Source of the DNA: JAQYVZ01 sp035269105 | GTDB lineage: Bacteria; Desulfobacterota; Desulfuromonadia; Desulfuromonadales; BM103 | Assembly: GCA_035269105.1 (NCBI GenBank) | Contig: DATFJP010000029.1 | Coordinates: forward strand, 1-11,527 | DNA length: 11,527 nt | Reading direction: 5' to 3' | Part shown: positions 1 through 5,436 of the stretch, one piece after another | Layout: each line of letters begins with the position of its first letter | Position numbering within the stretch: position 1 is the stretch's first letter | Made by a program: the position numbers and the translations under genes | The notes under the pieces: generated by a model | What the model was told of the DNA's origin: nothing | The model's database searches: none | The model's input: only the letters and a program-made list of their open reading frames with translations

Positions 1-375
1 GGCCCCATCCTCGCCGGGAGCCGAGGAGCGAAAGACCAGCGGCTGATCGCCGAAGAAGGCGGCAACCTCCTCAGCCAGTGCGGTCCCCAGCGAATCTGGC
101 AGCGGGGTTCGCAGGAAGAGATTGCGGATGCGCAGGGCAGCGTCCCAGATCTCCTCCCAGCGCATCTGCAGAAAATCCTTGCGGCCCAGTTCCATCAGGA
201 TGCGGTCGCCGACCTCGGTTTCCTGCAGATAGCGTCGGTAAACGTTGCCGGGAATGACCAATGAGGCCGGCACCGGATAGCCCCGCTGGCGGACTTCGGC
301 CAGGGCGAAGGCCTTGCCGCCGACCCGGCTCCGCAGCTCCGGCGTCAGCTGTTCAAGGGGCAGAGTAAGTTTCAT
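1..375 (-). CDS. PEP synthase/PPDK N-terminal-domain protein (partial, 5' end only)
   Basis: Reading leftwards from the ATG at 375 gives 125 in-frame codons with no stop, running off the left edge. The translation has the hallmarks of the PPDK_N/PEP-synthase nucleotide-binding domain: VGGKAFALAE at residues 18-27 (conserved Lys21), the GYPVPASLVIP strand at 32-42 that follows it in this family, and PLVFRSSAPGEDGA at 112-125, matching the ATP-binding 'RSS...ED' segment. In this family the domain transfers phosphate from ATP toward a swivelling His domain, but that domain and any PEP/pyruvate domain lie outside the window. The protein could therefore be pyruvate-water dikinase, a rifampin-phosphotransferase-like enzyme, or a two-domain PEP-synthase-like protein. 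The start lies inside the upstream FMN-protein gene (23-base overlap) and has no clear Shine-Dalgarno sequence, so translational coupling is likely. Domain assignment is firm; substrate is unknown. Confidence 0.82.
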   Translation of the reverse strand, partial: MKLTLPLEQLTPELRSRVGGKAFALAEVRQRGYPVPASLVIPGNVYRRYLQETEVGDRILMELGRKDFLQMRWEEIWDAALRIRNLFLRTPLPDSLGTALAEEVAAFFGDQPLVFRSSAPGEDGA

Positions 376-814
376 CGAAAATCAGTTCGACCACATCCTG
401 AAACCGGCGCACCAGGCTGTAGCGCTGGACCTCGACCCGGCACAGCGCACAGCCCGGCGAAGCCACAAATTGTTCCAGCATCGGGTGCCTGGCCAGGAAG
501 ATGCGCCTCGCTTCCGGCCATTGTTCTGCGGGCACTTCGGCAGCGATTCCGAACGCGGTCAGGGCGGCGGCGCGACGGAAATCCTCGGCGCGGTTGGTGC
601 GATTGTCGATCAGCAGGGTGACCCGCTGATCGTTCTGCAGGTTGGCGTACTTGCGGGTGGCGCGGTGGGTTGCGAAGAGAATCTCCCGGAGATGGTCGCC
701 GAGGGCGAACCCGACCAGGGTGGTGTAGGGATGGCCGCCGGCGCTGGTGGCCAGAACACCGAGCATCTGATGATCCAGCAGTTCGCGAATCTGAAGGTCC
801 AGCTCGTCAGTCAT
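353..814 (-). CDS. Pyridoxamine 5'-phosphate oxidase-family FMN-binding split-barrel protein
   Basis: This 153-residue protein has a compact split-barrel flavoprotein pattern. The first strands read LGVLATSAGGHPYTTLVGFA (residues 18-37), followed by ILFATHRATRKYANLQNDQRV (45-65) and LLIDNR (67-72), which correspond to the FMN-phosphate and dimer-interface segments of PNPOx-like proteins. A Cys pair (C122, C125) sits near the C-terminus. The length suits the short PNPOx-like/heme-utilisation-like group, not true PdxH, which is longer. The substrate cannot be told: flavin reductase, F420/FMN-dependent reductase or heme-related roles are all possible. The ATG at 814 is supported by GGGAG (minus strand, 823-827) eight bases upstream. 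The TGA at 353-355 lies inside the next gene, so the two form a tight operon with the PPDK_N protein. A candidate promoter lies at 854-883. Confidence 0.8.
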   Translation of the reverse strand: MTDELDLQIRELLDHQMLGVLATSAGGHPYTTLVGFALGDHLREILFATHRATRKYANLQNDQRVTLLIDNRTNRAEDFRRAAALTAFGIAAEVPAEQWPEARRIFLARHPMLEQFVASPGCALCRVEVQRYSLVRRFQDVVELIFDETYSAP

Positions 815-853
815 GCCTTGGGCTCCCGATCATAGCTTGTTATTCTCAGGAAC

Positions 854-883
854 AGGATACCTTTCGCTGCCGTACGGCGGCAA
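854..883 (-). promoter_or_regulatory. Candidate sigma70-type promoter for the FMN-protein operon
   Basis: On the minus strand, TTGCCG (883-878) and TATCCT (859-854) are separated by 18 bases, each matching four of six consensus positions. Transcription would start near 847 and give a leader of about 33 bases to the ATG at 814. A 10-base perfect palindrome, GCCGTACGGC (869-878), sits in the spacer and touches the -35, which could make it an operator. Sequence match only. Confidence 0.4.
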
Positions 884-932
884 GCACGATTCTTTCTCAG
901 TGACGGCAGTGGCCTGAAAAAGTCAGATTAAT

Positions 933-961
933 TTGCCGCCGGTCAATCTCGGGTATATGAT
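933..961 (+). promoter_or_regulatory. Candidate sigma70-type promoter upstream of recO
   Basis: TTGCCG (933-938) and TATGAT (956-961) are separated by exactly 17 bases, matching four and five of six consensus positions. The predicted start near 968 would leave a leader of about 160 bases before the recO ATG. The leader shows no strong hairpin by eye. This is the best rightward promoter match in the divergent gap. Confidence 0.45.
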
Positions 962-1129
962 GAACAAAATGCAGCCGCACCCGCTTTTCCGGTCAATAAG
1001 CTCAGGGAAATCCAGGCTTATGCTACCCTCGACACGGTCCCTGCAAAATTCTGCTTCTGCATACGCCGCGGCTCTGTCCGGCACTGTCACCAGAACCGGG
1101 CCCATTCGTCGGCCCCCGTCTCGCATCTT

Positions 1130-1891
1130 ATGAAGCTGAACGTCTCTTCCGCCATCGTCCTGCATCACACCAATTACGGCGAGGCCGATCGGATTGTCAC
1201 CCTGCTGACGCCCGATTATGGACGGATCAAGGGGTTTGCCCGTCATGCGCGGAAAAGCCGGCGCCGGTTCGGTGCCTCGCTGGAAACCTTCGCCGAAGTT
1301 CGCCTGCACTGGAAACTGCGGCCGGGCAGCGACCTGGCCAGCATCCAGGAGGCCGAACTGGTCACTTTGCGAGCCGGTTTGCGCAACAACCTGGAGACCC
1401 TGGCCCTGGCCGGCTACGGCTGCGAACTGAGCGGAGCCCTGTTCGACGAAGCTGTCGGTGCCGCCGAAATTTTCCTGCTGCTGAAGGCCTTTCTCGATCA
1501 CCTCAACCTCGCCGGGGCATCGCCGGAGGCCCGCCTGCTGCTGGAACTGCGACTGCTGTCGGTCGCCGGGTATGTTCCCCATCTCCAGCATTGCGCCGAA
1601 TGCAATGCCGGTCTGCCGGCGGGCACCGTCGGCTTTTCCGCCGACCGCAACGGCAGCCTTTGTGACGCGTGCGGCGGCAGCAAGGCGCGCTTGTGCATCG
1701 ACCGGATGACCCTCGGCACTCTGGGCCGGATTCTGCAAACTCCGCTCGAGAGCTTCACAGGCTTCCGGCTCAGTCCGCTTTCGCGCCGGGAGGGCCTGCT
1801 GATCACCGGCGACGCCCTGCGCTGTCATTTGCCCGGGGTGATCAAGAGCCAGGCTTTTCTGGACGAATTGAAAACCTTTGACGAACCCTGA
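1130..1891 (+). CDS. recO: DNA repair protein RecO
   Basis: This 253-residue protein is RecO, the mediator that with RecR helps load RecA onto SSB-coated single strands and anneals complementary strands. The N-terminal OB-fold carries the family signature: a hydrophobic strand (AIVL, 8-11), then YGEADRIVTLLTPDYGRIKGFARHARK (16-42). The C-terminal helical part contains a complete zinc-finger quartet, C155-x2-C158 and C178-x2-C181, which many RecO proteins have lost. Length is normal for the family. The ATG at 1130 is chosen because it places the OB-fold start correctly and no other start codon lies just upstream in frame. The preceding bases have no Shine-Dalgarno sequence, so initiation may be weak. 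recO precedes glyQ here as it does, to my recollection, in Geobacter relatives. glyQ appears to have its own promoter. Confidence 0.93.
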   Translation: MKLNVSSAIVLHHTNYGEADRIVTLLTPDYGRIKGFARHARKSRRRFGASLETFAEVRLHWKLRPGSDLASIQEAELVTLRAGLRNNLETLALAGYGCELSGALFDEAVGAAEIFLLLKAFLDHLNLAGASPEARLLLELRLLSVAGYVPHLQHCAECNAGLPAGTVGFSADRNGSLCDACGGSKARLCIDRMTLGTLGRILQTPLESFTGFRLSPLSRREGLLITGDALRCHLPGVIKSQAFLDELKTFDEP

Positions 1892-1906
1892 TAAATCAAG
1901 GTTTTT
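1871..1906 (+). terminator. Weak terminator-like hairpin at the end of recO
   Basis: AAAACCTTTGA (1871-1881) can pair with TCAAGGTTTT (1896-1905), with one bulged T, around a 14-base loop that includes the recO TGA. A short T run (1902-1906) overlaps the 3' arm. The stem is AT-rich, so termination would be inefficient; it may be an attenuating hairpin or chance. Confidence 0.3.
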
Positions 1907-1919
1907 GCCGCCCATTTTC

Positions 1920-1948
1920 TTGACAGCAGGCGTTCGCCAAGCTAAGAT
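1920..1948 (+). promoter_or_regulatory. Sigma70-type promoter for glyQS
   Basis: A perfect TTGACA (1920-1925) is followed after 17 bases by TAAGAT (1943-1948). This is the strongest promoter match in the window. It starts 28 bases after the recO stop and implies a transcript start near 1955. The glyQ leader would then be about 225 bases. It carries no T-box signature that I can find. Confidence 0.6.
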
Positions 1949-2180
1949 GCGGTGCTCTGCCGAGGACAGGCTGAAACAGGTCTTCAGGCTCGTTGAACCC
2001 AATTAAATCTGCCTAAAAAACGAGGTTGTAGAATGCGCCCGCAGGCGCCGGGGAAGCCATCAGCCCGTTGCGACACATCTTGTGTGCATATCCGGGTCTG
2101 TTCGGTTTTCTACCGGATGGCCTGATCTTTTTTCAGTTCAGGTGCGTTCGTCTCGGACAGGCATCCGTCAAGGAGGCACA

Positions 2181-3050
2181 GTGACTTTTCAGGAATTGAT
2201 TCTGGCCCTGCAGAACTACTGGGCCAATCACGGCTGCATTCTCCAGCAGCCTTACGATCTCGAAAAAGGTGCGGGAACCTTTCACCCGGCGACTTTTCTC
2301 CGTTCGCTCGGACCGGAGCCCTGGAACGTGGCCTATGTCGAGCCTTCCCGGCGTCCCACCGACGGCCGTTACGGCGAGAACCCCAATCGGCTCCAGCATT
2401 ACTACCAGTTCCAGGTGATTCTCAAACCGTCGCCGATGAACATCCAGGCACTCTATCTCGATTCCCTCAAGAGCTTCGGCATCGATGCCGCCAAACATGA
2501 CATCCGCTTTGTCGAAGACGATTGGGAATCGCCGACGCTCGGTGCCTGGGGACTTGGCTGGGAGGTCTGGCTGGATGGCATGGAGATCACGCAGTTCACC
2601 TACTTTCAACAGTGCGGCGGGATCGACCTGAAGCCCATCTCCGGAGAGTTGACTTACGGCATCGAACGGATCGCCATGTACATCCAGGGTGTGGATAACG
2701 TCTACGACCTGGATTGGGGCGGCGGCATCAAGTACGGCGATGTGCATCACCAGACCGAAGTGGAATTTTCCCGATATAATTTCGAGGAGGCGGACACCGG
2801 CATGATGCTGCAGTTGTTCGACATGTTCGAGAAGGAATGCCTGCGGCTGACGGACAAGGAACTGGTTTTCCCGGCCTACGACTATGTCCTGAAATGTTCC
2901 CATGCCTTCAATATGCTCGACGCCCGCGGCGCTATTTCGGTCACCGAGCGGGCCCATTACATCGGCAGGGTCCGCAACCTGGCCCGCCTGTGTGCCGAGG
3001 GGTATGTGGCCCAGCGGGAGAAAATGGGCTTCCCGCTCCTGAGAAAATAG
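2181..3050 (+). CDS. glyQ: Glycyl-tRNA synthetase alpha subunit
   Basis: This 289-residue protein is the catalytic alpha subunit of the bacterial alpha2beta2 glycyl-tRNA synthetase (class II), which with GlyS attaches glycine to tRNA-Gly in the cytoplasm. The whole chain is recognisable: MTFQELILALQNYWANHGC at the start, QQPYDLEKGAGTFHPATFLRSLGPEPW (22-48), the motif-2 region EPSRRPTDGRYGENPNR (about 55-71), and later WEVWLDGMEITQFTYFQQCGG and a glycine-rich motif-3-like stretch LTYGIERIAMYIQGV. Length is typical. I chose the GTG at 2181 over a longer in-frame start at 2082 because AAGGAGG (2170-2176) lies just before it and family homology begins exactly there. The spacing of four bases is short. 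A DnaA-box 9-mer falls inside this gene at 2690-2698, in a conserved coding stretch. Confidence 0.97.
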   Translation: MTFQELILALQNYWANHGCILQQPYDLEKGAGTFHPATFLRSLGPEPWNVAYVEPSRRPTDGRYGENPNRLQHYYQFQVILKPSPMNIQALYLDSLKSFGIDAAKHDIRFVEDDWESPTLGAWGLGWEVWLDGMEITQFTYFQQCGGIDLKPISGELTYGIERIAMYIQGVDNVYDLDWGGGIKYGDVHHQTEVEFSRYNFEEADTGMMLQLFDMFEKECLRLTDKELVFPAYDYVLKCSHAFNMLDARGAISVTERAHYIGRVRNLARLCAEGYVAQREKMGFPLLRK

Positions 3051-3064
3051 TTAATAACCGTTTT

Positions 3065-3258
3065 TTAACGCAAAGACGCAGAGTGCGCAAAGAGAGGAAA
3101 AACAAAGGTTAAAGCAAAGGGGAAAAACAAGATCTCCATGTTCGCCAGCCGGAAAAAATATTCAGGATATGAAGGTTCAGATCAAACGTCTCGTTTTTTG
3201 GGATAAATTTTTCCCGGTTTTAGTGCCTTCCTCTGCGACCTTTGCGTCTTTGCGTTAA
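3065..3258. repeat. MITE-like inverted-repeat element between glyQ and glyS
   Basis: The first 16 bases at 3065-3080 (TTAACGCAAAGACGCA) recur exactly in reverse complement at 3243-3258. The similarity continues imperfectly inward to about 3099 and 3227 (CGCAAAGAGAGGAA against CGCAGAGGAA). A second inner pair, CCGGAAAAAAT (3149-3159) and ATTTTTCCCGG (3207-3217), is also inverted with one mismatch. The interior is AT-rich and has no coding potential, unlike its neighbours. 'ACGCAAAGACGCAAAG' ends resemble a dispersed intergenic repeat that I recall from many environmental bacterial genomes, including Deltaproteobacteria, but no copy number can be checked here. It contains no transposase, so it is either a non-autonomous miniature element or a REP-like repeat. 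It sits within the probable glyQ-glyS transcript and would fold into a long hairpin. Confidence 0.75.
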
Positions 3259-3282
3259 TCATTGCCTGAAATGGAGTTTTGA

Positions 3283-5349
3283 ATGTCGAAAGAAATTTTC
3301 CTCGAAATCGGCACCGAAGAAATCCCGGCGGGGTTTTTGCCCAGGGCCATGGCCGATCTGGAGCGCCTGATCCGCAAGGAGTTGGACAGTGCCCGTCTCG
3401 AGTTCGGCGAAATCCGCACTTTTGCCACGCCGCGCCGGCTGGCCCTGGTGGTCGACGGGGTTGCGGAAGAGCAGCCGATGCTGCGAACCGAAACCGTGGG
3501 GCCGGCCAGGCGGATCGCCTATGATGCCGAGGGCCAACCGACCAAGGCGGCCATCGGCTTCGCCCGGGGGCAGGGCATCGATGTGGCGGACCTCAAGCTG
3601 ATCGAAACCGAAAAGGGGGAATACCTGCTGGCCGAAAAGGAAGAGGCCGGGCGACCGACCAGCGAACTCCTGACGGCAATGCTGCCACGGCTTATCGCCG
3701 GCATTCCTTTTAAAAAATCCATGCGCTGGAAAGATCTCGATGTGCGCTTCGCCAGGCCGATGCACTGGCTGGTGGCCTTGTTCGGCGGTCAGGTGGTCCC
3801 GTTTCGCTTCGGTAATCTGACCAGCGGCAATGCCTCGCGGGGCCACCGCTTCATGGCGCCCGACGAGTTCGCCGTAACCGGCATGGACGATTGGCTCGAG
3901 CAGTGCCGGAAACATTTCGTCCTGGCCGACCAGCAGGAGCGCAAGGCGGTCATTCGCACCCAGATCGAAGAGGCCGGGCGCCAGGCCGGCGGGCATACGG
4001 CCATCGATGAAGACCTGCTGGAAGAGGTCAGCTACCTGGTCGAAGACCCGACTGCGGTATGCGGAAGTTTCGATGAGCGATTTCTGCAGTTGCCCCGTGA
4101 ACTGCTGGTGACCTCCATGCGCGAACACCAGCGCTACTTTACGGTCGAAAATGAGCAGGGCGAGCTGCTCAACAAATTCATCACCGTCTCCAATACCCGG
4201 GTCGAAGACCCCGCTGTGGTCATCAATGGCAACCAGCGGGTGCTGCGTGCCAGGCTTTCCGATGCCATGTTCTTCTGGGAAGAGGACCAGAAGCAGCCCC
4301 TCGCAGACAACCTGGAGAAGCTCCGGCAGGTCATCTACCAGGCCAAGCTTGGCTCCAGCTTCGAAAAGGTGGAGCGCTTCAGCCGGATTGCCGTGAGTCT
4401 CGCCGAGCAGTTCGAGCCGGCAGCGGCGGCCTTGACCGAGCGTGCCGCGCGGCTGGCCAAATGCGATCTCGAAACCAAGATGGTCTACGAGTTCCCGGAG
4501 CTGCAGGGCATCATGGGGCGGGAATATGCCCGCCTCGAAGGTGAGGAGCCGCGGATTGCGACGGCCATTTACGAACATTATCTGCCGACCGAGGCCGGCG
4601 GTGCGCTGCCGGCCGACAGCATCGGCGCCTTCGTTTCGATTGCCGATAAAATCGATACCATCAGCGGCTGTTTCGGGGTCGGGCTGATCCCGACGGGATC
4701 GGCCGACCCCTATGCCTTGCGACGCAGCGCCATCGGCATCCTCAATATTATTCTCGACCGCGGTTATGCGATCAAAATTCCCGAACTGGTCGACCAGAGC
4801 CTGGATCTGCTGCAGCCGAAGCTGACCCGGCCCCAAAACGAAGTGCGGGACGATGTCATCGCTTTTATCCGCCTGCGCCTGGTCAACATGCTGACCAATC
4901 GCGGCTACTCCGGAGATGTGGTCGATGCCGTCCTGACCGCCCGCTTCGATGACCCGGTTGATGCTCTGGCCCGGGTGGATGCACTTTCCGAACTGAAAGG
5001 GGCTGAAGATTTCGAGGCGCTGGCCGTTGCTTTCAAACGCGTGATCAATATTGTCAAGAGTGGAACTTATATCGATGTTCGCGAGGACCTTTTCGAGGCC
5101 GACTGCGAGCGCGACTTGGCGGCAGCCGTCGAATCAGCCCGGCGCGCTGTTCGGGAGCAGGTCGCTGCGGGAGATTATACCGCAGCTCTGCATAGCGTAG
5201 CCGGCTTGAGACAGCCGGTCGATGCCTTCTTTGACGGTGTCATGGTCATGGCTGAAGATGAACGGGTCCGCATCAATCGGCTGGCCCTGCTGACACAAGT
5301 TGCCGGTCTGTTCGCCGACATCGCCGATTTCACAAAGATCGCCGCTTAG
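3283..5349 (+). CDS. glyS: Glycyl-tRNA synthetase beta subunit
   Basis: This 688-residue protein is the beta subunit that supplies most tRNA recognition in the alpha2beta2 glycyl-tRNA synthetase. The N-terminus KEIFLEIGTEEIPAGFLPRAM and the following TFATPRRLAL are diagnostic. KKSMRWKDLDVRFARPMHWLVALFGG and SMREHQRYFTVENEQGELLNKFITVSN follow in normal order. An HD-like segment LAKCDLETKMVYEFPELQGIMGREYA occupies about 391-416, and GLIPTGSADPYALRRSAIGIL follows it. A C-terminal DALR-type anticodon-binding region includes FKRVINIVK from about residue 584. Length is normal. The ATG at 3283 has GGAG (3273-3276) six bases upstream. It follows glyQ after 232 bases, most of it the inverted-repeat element, and its TAG stop lies within the downstream terminator hairpin. 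Confidence 0.97.
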   Translation: MSKEIFLEIGTEEIPAGFLPRAMADLERLIRKELDSARLEFGEIRTFATPRRLALVVDGVAEEQPMLRTETVGPARRIAYDAEGQPTKAAIGFARGQGIDVADLKLIETEKGEYLLAEKEEAGRPTSELLTAMLPRLIAGIPFKKSMRWKDLDVRFARPMHWLVALFGGQVVPFRFGNLTSGNASRGHRFMAPDEFAVTGMDDWLEQCRKHFVLADQQERKAVIRTQIEEAGRQAGGHTAIDEDLLEEVSYLVEDPTAVCGSFDERFLQLPRELLVTSMREHQRYFTVENEQGELLNKFITVSNTRVEDPAVVINGNQRVLRARLSDAMFFWEEDQKQPLADNLEKLRQVIYQAKLGSSFEKVERFSRIAVSLAEQFEPAAAALTERAARLAKCDLETKMVYEFPELQGIMGREYARLEGEEPRIATAIYEHYLPTEAGGALPADSIGAFVSIADKIDTISGCFGVGLIPTGSADPYALRRSAIGILNIILDRGYAIKIPELVDQSLDLLQPKLTRPQNEVRDDVIAFIRLRLVNMLTNRGYSGDVVDAVLTARFDDPVDALARVDALSELKGAEDFEALAVAFKRVINIVKSGTYIDVREDLFEADCERDLAAAVESARRAVREQVAAGDYTAALHSVAGLRQPVDAFFDGVMVMAEDERVRINRLALLTQVAGLFADIADFTKIAA

Positions 5350-5374
5350 AAACTTAAGCGGCGGTTTTATTTTG
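5340..5374 (+). terminator. Rho-independent terminator after glyS
   Basis: CGCCGCTTA (5340-5348) pairs perfectly with TAAGCGGCG (5355-5363). A further G-U pair closes an AAAC loop. The stem is followed at once by GTTTTATTTT (5364-5373). The glyS stop codon TAG (5347-5349) lies in the 5' arm, so a ribosome finishing glyS would cover part of the stem. It separates glyQS transcription from ppdK. Confidence 0.85.
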
Positions 5375-5406
5375 ACTAAAAATACAGGTCCGGAACGGGG
5401 AAAACT

Positions 5407-5415
5407 TTATCCACA
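5407..5415 (+). promoter_or_regulatory. Perfect DnaA-box 9-mer (TTATCCACA) in the ppdK leader
   Basis: TTATCCACA matches the high-affinity E. coli DnaA box exactly and lies 21 bases before the ppdK ATG, between the terminator and the ribosome binding site. DnaA is known to act as a transcription regulator at such sites in some bacteria. A single box could still be chance. No clear sigma70 promoter was found in the 5375-5436 interval. Confidence 0.35.
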
Positions 5416-5436
5416 TTAATCGAGGAGGATGAATAG

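Larger units (their letters stand above)
815..1129. other. 315-base divergent intergenic region
   Basis: This gap separates the leftward FMN-protein gene from rightward recO. It holds the leftward promoter candidate (854-883) with its internal palindrome and the rightward promoter candidate (933-961). A second, weaker -10-like TATGCT occurs at 1019-1024, without a good -35. A 66-codon open frame from a TTG at 933 ends in TGA at 1131-1133, overlapping the recO ATG as ATGA. It has no recognisable protein similarity and no ribosome binding site, so I do not call it a gene. No tRNA, riboswitch or repeat was recognised. Confidence 0.6.

Noticed and set aside
923..2002. 359-codon open frame on the minus strand opposite recO
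   Set aside because: RecO on the plus strand is unmistakable. The antisense frame has no recognisable family, low-complexity Gln/Gly/Ala-rich content and no supported start, as expected for the reverse strand of GC-rich genes.
1955..2180. T-box riboswitch in the glyQ leader
   Set aside because: I searched for the TGGNACC-like T-box core and an accompanying terminator/antiterminator and found neither.
3065..3258. CRISPR array or Rho-independent terminator in the glyQ-glyS gap
   Set aside because: The repeat is inverted, not direct, occurs only once per end and has no regular spacers. The arms are far apart and no T-tract directly follows a tight stem.
3259..4836. 525-codon open frame on the minus strand opposite glyS
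   Set aside because: It is an antisense shadow of a highly conserved GlyS; no domain is recognisable and its composition mirrors GlyS codon bias.
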